A DNA stretch of 64,000 nucleotides from Dipteronia dyeriana (Eukaryota; Streptophyta; Magnoliopsida; Sapindales; Sapindaceae): the NCBI GenBank assembly GCA_032871835.1, contig CM065299.1:43846706-43910705 (forward strand), written 5' to 3'. This document shows, one piece after another, positions 48,604 through 59,618 of this stretch. Within the stretch, counting starts at the first letter, position 1, and every line of letters begins with the position of its first letter. Under the pieces are notes generated by a model that saw nothing but the letters and a program-made list of their open reading frames with translations, did not search any database and was not told where the DNA came from. The position numbers and the translations under genes are program-made.

Positions 48604-49953
48604 TGTTGGGGTTTATGCCCTAAAGATGTAATTTGTAAATGGATTTATGAAATAAATAAAAGAAAAGTTCAATTCATTTTTGTTGTGTTGTTTATTTTAT
48701 TACTTGTGTATATATTTAACATTCAAGATTGCCGGATGTAATCTTGAACTGTGTATATGAGTGTCATATACAAATGGATACAGCAAGAGATGTGCAATCT
48801 AAAGAGTCCATAGAAAGCAAATAAAACTGGGTACCTTATTTGTGGTTAATCTATAACTGCGGTCCGTCAGTAATGTACGGTGATTCTATCCTGAATCATT
48901 CATATGAGATATGGGAATAGAGGCACCTTGTATGATGTGATCATATAGGACTTGGCCACGATCTATATGAATCTCTCACCAAGATCCGTTTACCAATGAG
49001 ATTCATAAATATCAACTAATGATGGCTATATGTGGGTGATCTTTAACCCGAGTGTCTTATCGACTTCTTCAGGTTAGGTCATGGTCTTTGATATACCATG
49101 AGTGAGTTTGGATGCAATTTCTGTTCATTATACTTCATATGTTGGGATTGCGGTTTGGCTTATGGCTGGGAAGGTTTGTACACAATAGTGGAATCCACTC
49201 TGTCCTGTGAGAAGTATATGGTAGTTCCCTTAAGGGTTGAATCGGGGCTTGGACAATATAAGCGCTCTCCTAATTTTGTGAGGAAATAGGATTTATTGTT
49301 CATTAGAGAATCAATGGTACTTAAAGGATATATGTAATTAGAGGGGTGTAACGGACATTATGACTCAGCTCTAATTATGAACTACTATGGAGGATCACAC
49401 CATATGTAATAGTTATATCAATGGACACCGGGTTGTATCGGTCTGTGTAAAAGCGTCTACAGTTGAGAGAGTGCAGCTTCGGGTTTTTAGTGGAATAACA
49501 TCGGAGATAATAACCAAGGAACATTAATTAAAGACTTTAATTAATGATTATGAGGATTATTGGAGCTCAAAATACTGTGGGTCCATTAGGTCCCCTTGTT
49601 AGCCCGATCGATTTAGGTAACAAGGGTCACGATTAATTAATTGGATTGTCCAATTAATTGTGTTAAGAAAGTGATACGTATTTATTTCGGAATTAGTTGA
49701 ATAATGATATTATTTAATTAATGAATGGTAATAATTATGTTAATTAAATAATTAGATTATTTAATTGTGTAATTAATCATTAGTTGGAGGTTGTTGATTG
49801 ATATTTAATTTTTAAAGATAAGATAATTTGATTGTTTTTTTTTATTAAATTAGATATTTAATTTTGAATTTAAAGATTTTGAATTCAAAACAAATTGATT
49901 AATATCTTTAAAGATATGAGATATCTTAAAAGATTGAAATTGATTAGTTATAT

Positions 49954-50005
<52 letters not shown>

Positions 50006-50750
50006 TGATATATATGTTTTAAATATTGAGATAAAATAAATACAATCAACAGATATCAATGCATTGAATGAGTGTTGGCATGTTAAACATGTGAGACACA
50101 ACATAAGTGTTTTCACAGGATGCAAACTCAACAGTGCGTGAATGAATAAAGAGAAAGATAAAACATGCAACTTAGAATTTGCATTAGATGCAAATTGGGG
50201 TTGCATGAAAACAACACTAATACACACAATTATTTTAATTTAAAAGAAAAGACATGTGCGTAAGACGCACAACTGCACAAGTGAGATCAGTGCAATTATT
50301 TTGTTGCAAGTAGATCAATGCATATTTTTTTGGGTTACTGTAATATTTTGCTCTGAAGTGTTCAGGCAAATTTGTGTGTGTGATAATATCAAAGCAAGTG
50401 TTGCATAGTGATCAAGAAGAAAGAGTTTCTTCAAGTCTTTTCTCTACATCATTCATTCATGTTCTTGAGACCGTGACGCTCCCACACGCAGTTACCAGTT
50501 TTAAAAGATAGTGAGGAAGATCGAGTGGTTCAGATAGGAGCATATCGTAAAGTGAAGGAGCCTCCAAACGTTGGTAAGATTTTCTTCTTCTGATTATATT
50601 GATTACAATTTTCTGTGTATACATATTGTATGTATGAGTTCCAAAAATAATTACGATCCCAAATTCATTGGTCATAGATACAGATTATGATCTGTATAAA
50701 AAAATTTAAACCTTACTTCCGCTGCGTGATCGGTGAACGAGGTTCCAACA
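48604..50750 (+). repeat. 3' LTR of element A
   Basis: 2147 bp, TGTTGGGG to TTCCAACA, followed by TSD TAGGA (50751-50755). It contains the conserved inverted repeat at 49635-49659 and an (AT)n run at 49956-50004. Confidence 0.94.
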
Positions 50751-50755
50751 TAGGA

Positions 50756-51576
50756 AGATGCCCACAAAGTTCTTAGAAAATCGTAAGCCTCTAATTAGAT
50801 CAACCAAACGCCTCACCATCGGAATGGTACCTCGAAGTACCTCACTAGCGTGACCAATCAAGCGCTACATCACCAGAATGGTACTTCAGGGTATCCCGCT
50901 AGCAGGTTAGTACCATAGGATACATTATCTTCGCCATCTCCATCGGTCAAGCGTCATCTCCCTAGGGTGGTACCTCGGGGTACCCCGTCAACAGACTGGT
51001 ACCTCAAGGTACCCCACCATGACACCAGATCAATGCTCTGAGAGGCCACATGACCACCAGATGACATCAAATTATTCGTCAAACACCGTGGATGAACTCA
51101 ACATGTACACCGCTAATATTGAAGAATTTAAAAGAGAAACAAACACCCTTTCCCACCAGGATATTCTCCGCCTAATCTCTAGGGTCATCGCATTAAGCAG
51201 AAAATCCCATAGAACGAGGAAGGAGGATCAATTTGTTGATCTCCGACTTGCTCGCCAATGGAAAACCCTAGACTTCATGCATACATAGAATGCGAGTATC
51301 GAGGGGAAGTAAGGGATGAACGTCGAGAGTAATATCTACTTATCGACATAAACGTATTCGCCATTTCCATTTGTTAAAGTAAAATAGAGAAAGAGTGATC
51401 GAGTGTCCCATTTCGTTGTACTAAAGTCTGTATTTCGATTGATAATAGTAAAAAAAAAAGCATAGCTTTAGTCTACCATTCTATTCGTCTACTTTTTCCT
51501 ACTGAACTTACACGTGTAACCAGTACTGAAGGTTCCTAACCCCAACTGTGATCCACTGAGGTCGTTGTCCTGAGGG
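50756..51576 (+). mobile_element. Right internal fragment of element G
   Basis: Continuation of G after A. At about 50825-51010 GGTACCTCRRGGTACC-type words recur four to five times, each followed by a CCGCTAGC or CCCGTCAAC-like word. A short + strand frame at 51019-51288 has no recognisable domain and its codon use is not convincing. A purine-rich CCTGAGGG precedes the LTR. Confidence 0.55.
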
Positions 51577-52454
51577 TGTTAACTGGAATTCCTTACCTCG
51601 AGTGAATTTTTGGCTAACAGGTGCAACGTAGATGCTCCAAAGAGCTTACAATAATAATCAAATGTTAACCAATCCCGATATATTATTGGGAGAGGTAATA
51701 CATGTACGTGAGATAATACAACAATGGTGACATAAGGAGAATTCAGGCGAGAGGTCTTTTACACTGTTGGCGATGGTGAACAACTCTCTGTTTTGTCGAT
51801 CTCTAGATCCTCTCGGGAATCCATTTTTGCCTCTCTCTCAATAGGCGATTTCTAGGTTAGATATGAGATGTCTGATCCTCTTCTTGGAGAGAGCTTGGTC
51901 ATATTTATGTCTTAATTGCTTGATGCCCACTCTGTTAATTAATTTATAATCATAAGACCTTAATCTTGCATTGATGGAGTTGAATATTATCTCATTAATG
52001 GCGTTGTGAATAGCAATTAAAGAGTTGACCAATCTCCTATTAATGGCATTATGAATAGCCATTAAGGAGTTGACTGATCTTCCATTAATGACATTGATTT
52101 TCTCCATTAATATGGTTGACTACCTCCATTAATAAGGTAGGATACGTATCCTGGAGGGATCTGAAAATGGTATTGGGGTACTCGTGTACCGGGCTGGTGT
52201 TGTGGTACCTAGGTTTCAAGCACGAGTATCGTGGTACCTAAGTGCCAGGTAGGAGGTACCATGCACCGATTTTGCTTATTAACTGGTAGTATGTGGGAGG
52301 TGGTGCTACCTTCTTCTCGGTCCATGGTATCGAGTGTCCCCAGTATTTAGGTACCGGTCCCGATCCCGATTTAGATTTTATCGGGCAGACCTTACTAGGT
52401 ACTAGACAGATGAAAAATTCTTCTTTGAACCCTAGCAAAAAATGGTTGTTAACA
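51577..52454 (+). repeat. 3' LTR of element G
   Basis: 878 bp with matching ends TGTTAAC and GTTAACA, close in length to the 890-bp LTRs of F. No second copy is in the window, so the call rests on the terminal inverted repeat, the purine tract before it and position. If correct, G's TSD would be GGTAT (52455-52459), with its partner left of the window. Confidence 0.55.
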
Positions 52455-52889
52455 GGTATATTAATTCTTTTTCAATGAAAGGCTTTTTTGTCCGAAAGTG
52501 AATTGTTTAATATAAACAATCAAAATACTAATCTTGGATATATTTAGAAAAGCCTTTAATTTTACGGTTACTTATAAATTTTACCCTTTAATTTTTAAAT
52601 TAACTTAGGGATTTTGGATGGAAAGGTATTTTCGTCATTTCCTTTTGGCTATTAACTTCACGGTTAGTCAACGTTTTACAGGGGATATTTATGCAATAAA
52701 CAGAAGGTTACTGGAGAGTGCAATTTCATCTAAAATTAGGGGCTGTGTGTGCAATTAAGCCCTCATTCACCTTCCAAAAGCCTAAACAGGCTGTCGGGTT
52801 GTCCAAGCCCATAATCCAACTTACCAGCTAATCTCCGTATAAATCGTCCCTAAATTGAAAAACCCTGACAGTCGGCCAAACCCAGTAGA
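52455..52889 (+). promoter_or_regulatory. Upstream region of the WDR70-like gene
   Basis: 435 bp between the end of element G and the start codon. A TATAAAT box at 52839-52845 lies 45 bp before the ATG, which implies a very short 5' UTR if used. The part at about 52555-52775 resembles AT-rich transposon relics (TTCGTCATTT, ACGGTTAGTCAACG). I see no other control site with confidence. Confidence 0.5.
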
Positions 52890-55800
52890 ATGAAGGACGA
52901 AGCGGATATATACGACGGAGTCAGAGCTCAATTCCCGCTCTCATTCGGCAAACAATCCAAACCCCCAACTTCTCTCGAGAAAATCCACGACTCCAATCGC
53001 CGATCCGACCAACCCTCTTCCGCCACCACCGCCAGTAAAAGCAATGACCTCTCTTCTCTTTCTTCCTCTTCCAAGGCTTGGCTCGACTCGCTCCGCAAGG
53101 AACGCACCTCTAAATCGTCCATTGGGCCGCCGCGGCCGCCGGAAATGGAAGAAGATGATGACGGCGCGATGATTGGGCCGCCACTGCCTCTGCAGTCCGT
53201 TGGAACGGTGGATGATGACGATGGAGTAATGAGTGGGCCACCGCGGCCTCTAAAGCCAGTGCAAACGGAAGATGATGATGATGGAATGATGATTGGGCCA
53301 CCACGGCCTCCTGTGGAGTCAGTGACGGATGATGATGATGATGAGGAGGAGGAGGAGGAGGAAGAGGAGAATCAGCATCGTATGCCGTCGAGTAACGAGA
53401 TTGCACTAAAGGGACATACTAAGGTAATGCTTTTATAGTCGCATTTGCTTTCAATTGATGTAGTCTGTCAGAGATATGTTCATATGCATTTCTTGTTTTT
53501 TTTTTTTAACATTGTTCTCGAACTCTCATGTCAGCTTATGATACCAAGTTTGAAATAGCGTGTCAGCGTTTAGGATTGATGATACAGAATATTCGAAAAA
53601 CTGACGCCCCCAAGAACAGAATTTGTTAGCTTGTTTTTATTTGTTTGGATTAGAGTTTTGTTTACTAAAGGTTCTTATTCATGTTGAGAATTAAATCATG
53701 GCCATTACTTTTCAGATTGTTTCAGCTCTTGCCATTGATCATTCCGGTTCTAGAGTCCTCTCTGGTAGTTATGACTATACAGTACGCATGTATGACTTTC
53801 AAGGGATGAATTCCCATCTGCAATCGTTCAGGCAGCTTGAGCCATTTGAAGGTCATCAAGTTCGTAATCTAAGCTGGAGTCCCACGTCTGATCGATTTCT
53901 CTGTGTAACTGGTTCTGCCCAAGCTAAGGTACTTCTACATACATTCCTTTTTGTATCCATTATCTCATCGTTTTTTTGTGGGCAACACTCACACATGTCT
54001 AACTTTGTATGTTAGATATATGACCGAGATGGACTTGCCCTAGGCGAGTTTGTGAAAGGAGATATGTATATCCGTGATCTGAAGAACACCAAGGGACACA
54101 TATGTGGATTGACTGGTGGACAGTGGCACCCTAAAACTAAAGAGACAATTTTGACATCATCAGAGGATGGATCACTTCGTATATGGGATGTAAATGATTT
54201 CAAAAGTCAGAAGCAGGTTTGTGTAGTTTGTATTTCTTAACACAAGATATGCTAGATGCACTATGCCAAGCATTCCCAAGTCTTACAATGTGAAACTGGA
54301 AGAATTGCTAGTTTTGCTTGATCCTTATGTCACCATTCTATTATTCTACTCTTTTAGCTTTTTGGTTCTTTTAATTGCTTCAGATGAGATGGCTTTGAGT
54401 TTGTGTATGTAAATATTGTTGGCATCTATGTGTACTTGTGGTTGTGGGAGTTTCACGAGTTAATGCTATTATTATATCTTTCAAAATAAAGTTGCACAAA
54501 TATATATATATTTGAATCTTGTCAGAAATATTTTGATATTAAAATTATCTGTTATGCAGGCTGTTTCTATTTTATTGTATTCTTAGTTTATCATTGGTTT
54601 AGAGCCAGGGGAGTTTATGTTTGGAGTATCTAGTGATGCTCTGCATATTAAAGTGACTGTCTTACAATGTCTCCAAAATCTTTTTGTACGCTGCTCAGTA
54701 TTTCAAGGGTCATATGGCTGATGATGAATGTGATCTTTCTTTTTTATTTTAATAAGTACACAAATGGCTTCAAACTAATGATGCAAATGTTTTCCGTATT
54801 GGATAGGTTATCAAACCAAAACTTGCAAGGCCCGGAAGAGTTCCAGTTACCACGTGTGCTTGGGACCGTGAAGGAAAATGCATTGCAGGTGGTATAGGAG
54901 ATGGTTCTATACAGGTAATCACTTGTGAAGTCTGATCTCTTTTGCGTTGATTAACTGTAAGCTGAAATTTCTAGGCATTTTCGAATAGATGTTTGTGTCA
55001 CACTATTTCTGATTTTTGTGATGCTTTTAACTTCCTACTCTATTCATATTTATTTTTTCTTATTTTCTCTATCTCAGTTTTGTTCTCTCCTTGGTTGGTT
55101 GTTTCGCTCTTGCAGATATGGAACCTTAAGGCTGGATGGGGAAGCAGGCCGGATGTTTGTGTTGAGAAAGGTCATTCTGATGATATTACTGGGCTCAAGT
55201 TTTGTAGTGATGGGAGAATTCTGCTATCCAGAAGCTTCGATAATTCATTGAAGGTGCTGATAAGATATGTGCTCAGAGCATACTGTCGTTACTTTCTTCA
55301 AAATATGATTGCATGCTAGGTATATCTCCACATATAATTATTGAAATGTGTCAGGTTTGGGATTTGCGCCAAATGAAAGAGTCTCTTACGGTGTTTAAGG
55401 ATCTACCAAATCACTATGCCCAAACAAATATTGCATTTAGTCCTGATGAGCAACTTTTCTTGACTGGAACATCTGTTGAAAGGGAGAGCACAACTGGAGG
55501 TTTGTTATGCTTCGTTGATCGAGCAAAACTTGAACTTGTTTCAAGAGTTGGTATATCGCCGACTTGTAGTGTGGTGCAGTGTAGTTGGCATCCAAAGCTT
55601 AATCAGGTACTTCTGTGTGAATTAATTTGCTCTGAAGCACAGTAGCACACACAAACATGTACATGTATGTATGAAGAGAGAAAATTACTCACATGTGCCT
55701 TTCTTTTTGTTGTAAAGATCTTCGCAACAGCTGGAGATAAAAGCCAAGGAGGAACACACATATTATATGATCCAACTCTCAGCGAAAGAGGAGCCCTTGT

Positions 55801-56324
55801 CTGTGTTGCACGGGCACCAAGGAAAAAATCTGTGGATGATTTTGAGGCACAACCTGTTATTCACAACCCACATGCTCTGCCCCTATTCAGAGATCAGCCA
55901 AGTCGTAAGCGTCAGAGAGAGAAAATGTTGAAGGATCCTGTTAAGTCACACAAGCCTGAACTTCCCATGACAGGACCTGGTTTTGGTGGAAGGGTTGGCA
56001 CAACTAAGGGAAGCTTGTTGACCCAGTACCTTCTCAAGGTAATGGTGTTTTCTCTTCAGTGCCCTCTTTTTCTTTTTTAAATCCTGTTCTTCAATTTTTG
56101 TTTTGTTATAATAGTGAATAAAATAGACATGGCTAACATATCGGCATATCTTGCAGCAAGGGGGAATGATCAAGGAGACGTGGATGGACGAGGATCCTAG
56201 GGAAGCTATACTGAAGTATGCTGATGTTGCAGCTAAAGAACCTAAATTCATTGCTCCAGCATATGCACAAACCCAGCCTGAAACATTTTTTGCAAAGTCC
56301 GATTCTGAGGATGAAGAGAAATGA
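52890..56324 (+). CDS. WDR70: WDR70-like WD40-repeat protein (8 exons)
   Basis: Exons are 52890-53423, 53716-53928, 54016-54216, 54807-54914, 55116-55253, 55355-55606, 55718-56038 and 56157-56324. All introns are GT-AG and phase 0. The spliced frame gives 644 residues without a stop, close to animal WDR70 (about 650). Residues 1-76 are polar and Ser-rich. Four repeats around IGPPRPP/SGPPRPL with DDDDG spacers follow (about 77-141), then an acidic run (147-160). Seven WD40 repeats fill about 174-520 (YDYTVRMYDF, EDGSLRIWDV, GDGSIQIWNL, FDNSLKVWDL). A basic SRKRQREK near 544 could be a nuclear signal, and GPGFGGRVG is a WDR70-type C-terminal block. WD40 propellers are interaction platforms; in human and fission yeast WDR70 is linked to H2B ubiquitination and DNA-break repair. 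The plant role is inferred. ATG choice fits -3 A and the family N-terminus. Confidence 0.95.
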
Positions 56325-56883
56325 TCTGATGGTAGGGAGAAACAAATGGTAGGAATTGTGTTTCTCCCACTCTGTCTCTTGTTTGTTGCCTAGTCTCTTT
56401 TGCTACCGGTCATGGGAATTCAGTTATAGTAATTGAATGACTCGCATGTATTTCTTTGAAAATCATTTTCATATGCTTCTTTTATTTTTGTAATTTCAGA
56501 TATGTGTATTTCAAAATCACATAGTCTAATTTGAGCACCTGGTGAAGACATTGGAATAAGCATGGCTATGCTGTTGGTAAAATTATTCTCTTCATATGCA
56601 TTTTCCTTATGGATGTGATGTGTGAATTTTATAATTTACATCTTATAGACATGTTGGTTTATTTTGGCCAGCTTAATGGAAGGTTTATTATAATATGTAT
56701 TCGTAAAAAAAAACGTAAAATATAAATTTACAAAATAATATTTTAAGATTATGTTGATATTGAACAAAAGTGGCTGCTTGAATATCTCCAAGAAGTTGAT
56801 AGCAGATTCAACACCCAATGAGCATCGTTCTTGATGAAGTTAAGGCTTCAAATATGAAAGTTTTTATTATTTCATTTTTTTTA
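56325..56883 (+). other. 3' UTR and downstream spacer of the WDR70-like gene
   Basis: No coding sequence. GTAGGAATT (56350) and TAATTTCAG (ending 56500) could bound an intron in the 3' UTR. AATAAG at about 56556 is a weak polyadenylation-like signal. The rest is AT-rich and ends in a TTA-repeat tract where the Mutator-like element inserted. Confidence 0.4.
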
Positions 56884-56979
56884 TTATTATTAGGGTAAAT
56901 TGCAATGACATACCCTCACGTTTTCCCATACTACTATCGAATTGAATTTTTGCTTTAATTACAGAAAGATACCCTTGAC

Positions 56980-57851
56980 ATGATTTGATCACCGTTAGAT
57001 TTAACGGTGGACTTAACGATTATTGTTAGGGTAAATGAATAAACTATATTTAATTATAAAATAAAAAATGAAAATAAATATTAAAAATATTGAGAAAAAA
57101 GTGACAGTGGGAGATCCGGTGCTATCTGGTTATCGCCTTGATCTCTTTCATGGCACCGTAGCGAGCTGATGGATGGCACGACGACTGTTGATGTGATCTT
57201 CATGGAGGGATTGCACCATATCCCCTCCATTTGCGACGGCAGTGCAACTTTGGTGGACGGTACGGCTGTGGCGTAGCGACAGTGGGAGGGTTTGATGGTT
57301 GTGGTTGGTGATGGAGGTGGAGGTGGAGGTGGAGTTGGAGATGGAGATCTAGTTTATTCTTGTTGTAAAAATACCTATCTTGATGATTACTAACTTGCCT
57401 TTGAGATGTTGAAAGGTCTCCTCTTTTCTTGGAAGAAAGTAAATTTTATTTCAATCTGATATCGGATGCTTTGATTCTCAGATTTTGTTGTTGGAACTGC
57501 AAACTCCTTTTGTTATTCACTTATTTGTCTAGTTTTTTTATTTATTTGGGTAACGGTGTGAGTGAACCGTGAATGTGTTGGTGATCCGGTGATGATTGGT
57601 GTGGCTGGGTGGGTGTAAATTTGGGAGAATCAGTGATGTTGGGGTGTTGGAGATCTGGTATACCCAGATCTTTTTTTTTTTGTTAGTTCCTTTTTTTAAA
57701 TGATATTTTCTATTTGTTATTTCTTTTTTCTCTTTCTTTTTTGTTTTTATTGCAATTTTTTTTTAATTCTACTGTTTCTTTTTTGTTTGTTAATTTTTTT
57801 TTTGTTATTTTTATCATTTATAAATATAATTGATAAGATATTTAAGAAAAG
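56980..57851. other. Interior of the Mutator-like element
   Basis: An AT-rich part, then a GC-rich part (about 57110-57360) with GGTGGA repeats at 57317-57345, then poly(T)-rich sequence (57665-57830). No transposase is seen. The open frame at 57700-57912 is made of T-rich low-complexity codons. Confidence 0.5.
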
Positions 57852-58041
57852 TGTTGGGATTCTTTGCTGTAAATTAGGTGTAATTAGTTGTATAATTGTT
57901 TTTCTTATTTAGAATACATTATGTAAGATTTTCTCCTTTAAAAATAGAAAAGAAGTCCTAATGTCTAGGTCTCCAATTGTATATAAATATATGTTCTTAT
58001 GGAATAAAAAAAATTAGGTCATTCAAACCTAATATTTCACA
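57852..58041 (+). repeat. 5' LTR of element H
   Basis: 190 bp, TGTTGGGATTC to ATATTTCACA. It contains TATATAAATATA at about 57977-57990, a possible TATA box. Confidence 0.95.
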
Positions 58042-58053
58042 TGGTATCAGAGC
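58042..58053 (+). other. Primer binding site of element H
   Basis: TGGTATCAGAGC, complementary to the 3' end of initiator Met-tRNA, directly after the LTR. Confidence 0.95.
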
Positions 58054-58207
58054 AACCCTAGAGACCTCCTGTCAATCCCACAGCCGTTCTAGGTCAACTC
58101 TCTATCTACGGCTTATTCCGGCAGCATTCTACACTGCTTATTCCGGCAGTATTCATCGGCCGTCCTAGCCTTTACCCAATGCTCAGTAGTAACTTCAAAT
58201 ACCAAAC

Positions 58208-59180
58208 ATGACAAACACTAAAGAATCTTCAATTGAAACTCCAAAATCATCATCCTCAAACGTCGAAACTGTTATGTTCAACAACACTAATCACCAAACT
58301 ACTCATCCACACTAATCACCATCTACAAATTGAATGGTCGAAACTACATCCAATGGTCTCAATCCTTCATGTTTCATGTCCGCAGCAAGGAGAAAGAAGA
58401 GTATCTCACTGGACATATCACCAAACCAGACGAAAAGACAATGGCTATCGGATCTGGAAGAGAGATAATAGCTAGGTTATATCTTGGCTAGTGAATTCCA
58501 TGGAGCCACACATAGGAGAAAATTTTCTCTTATATGAAACTGCTGTAGAAATCTGGGAGGCTGCAAAAGACACTTATTCTCACAAAGACAACACCCCCGA
58601 ACCGGTGACAATTGAGGGTTTTTTGCACGATCTCCTACAAGGTGACCGAGTATTACAACAAACTCCATCAAAGCTGGCAGCAACTGGACGCTTTTGAAAA
58701 ATATTTCTAGGATACTACCAATGATCTCAAACTATACAAGAAGATCATAGAGAATAAGCGGGTTTACAAATTTTGTTTGGGCTTGAATTCAAGTCTTGAT
58801 GCAGTAAAAGGAAGGATATTTAGCACAAAACCGCTGCCAAGCTTACGTGAAACTTTCTCTAAGTTACGAAAGGAAGAGAGTAGACGCCATTTGATGTTGG
58901 GGATGGAAAAATCAGCTGCTACTGGTGAGTCATCAGCCTTGGTTGTCCGAAACCTGCAGCAGCCACGAAAAGAGGGAAGGCCATGGTGTGAACATTATCA
59001 CTGCCCTGGTCATACCAAAGAAACCTGCTGATTGGAAGCCGAAGATAGCAGCAGAGAAGAAAATTCGAGGCAACATGGCTGGTAGTTCAGAGCAACTTGC
59101 AAATTTTAGCAAAGAGGAACTTGATGGACTGAGAAGGCTGCTGCAATCACAGCAAAATCCACCCGTTGTTGGGTAAGGTT
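58208..59180 (+). pseudogene. gag: gag of element H
   Basis: The ATG at 58208 gives MTNTKESSIETPKSSSSN and soon hits a frame break. The N-terminal gag block (IYKLNGRNYIQWSQSF) follows at 58321 in another frame. The middle (58720-59031) has FCLGLNSSLDAVKGRI and LRETFSKLRKEESRRH. It ends CEHYHCPGHTKETC (about 58987-59028), a zinc knuckle whose second Cys is changed to Tyr, consistent with a G-to-A change. A stop follows where the family has a Trp codon. After it come a Lys-rich and a Gln-rich stretch to about 59175. At least three lesions. Confidence 0.85.
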
Positions 59181-59229
59181 CCATAGCTCAAAAAGGTAAT
59201 TTTCTTAAGGCCTTGACTATGAAATAAGA

Positions 59230-59560
59230 GCATTATAAGCCCTGGATTGTAGACTCCGGTACTTCTGATCACATGATAGAAGATAGGCGAGTTTTTCACA
59301 CATATTCTCCTTGTAATGAAGCTCTCACAGTTAGAATTGCAGATGGTTCTTTGGCAAAAGTTGAAAGGACTGGTTCAGTTGTGGTATCCAGAGACATAAT
59401 ACTCAAATTGTTCTATATGTTCCTAATCTAGACTGCAACTTACTCTCTATAAATAAAATTACCCAAGATCTAAACTGTATAGCTAATTTTTCTCCTCATG
59501 TCTGCGAATTTCAGGATGTGACTTTGGGGAGAATGATTAGCAGTGTTAGGAGTCATGCTG
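59230..59560 (+). pseudogene. pol: Protease of element H
   Basis: WIVDSGTSDHMIEDRRVF at about 59243-59296 holds the catalytic Asp in a normal DSG triad, followed by TVRIADGSLAKVERTGSVV. Frame breaks appear after about 59400 and the link to integrase is broken. The protease would process the Gag-Pol polyprotein. Confidence 0.8.
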
Positions 59561-59618
59561 GGCTCCTATCATCTTGAGGTTCAACCGGATTCTGTGAGAC
59601 AATCTCATCTAGAAGTTA

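Larger units (their letters stand above)
22967..50750 (+). mobile_element. Element A: Ty1/copia retrotransposon carrying two nested insertions
   Basis: TSD TAGGA is perfect at 22962-22966 and 50751-50755. Without B (26959-36598) and C (39849-48232) and their TSDs, A is about 9.75 kb. LTRs of 2112 and 2147 bp flank a primer site, a long leader, gag, protease, integrase, RT and RNase H in copia order. Over the first 200 bp the LTRs differ at about 8% by eye, older than C (about 5%) and B (about 5-6%), in agreement with the nesting order. Gag and RNase H resemble those of B, so A and B belong to the same broad lineage. I did not assign it further. Confidence 0.95.

Noticed and set aside
51019..51288. 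89-codon + strand frame in element G
   Set aside because: No recognisable domain, no related copy in the window and short length in repeat DNA; left as undetermined, not called.
53110..53406. Minus-strand frame rich in His and Pro opposite the WDR70-like first exon
   Set aside because: It is the mirror of the GAT/GAG-rich acidic codons of exon 1.
57700..57912. Hydrophobic 70-residue frame resembling a membrane protein
   Set aside because: Phe/Leu/Ile codons come from a poly(T) tract inside the Mutator-like element.
58042..58053. tRNA gene fragments at TGGTATCAGAGC sites (also 4508, 41415)
   Set aside because: Only 12 bases complementary to a tRNA 3' end are present, directly after LTRs; these are primer sites, not tRNA genes.
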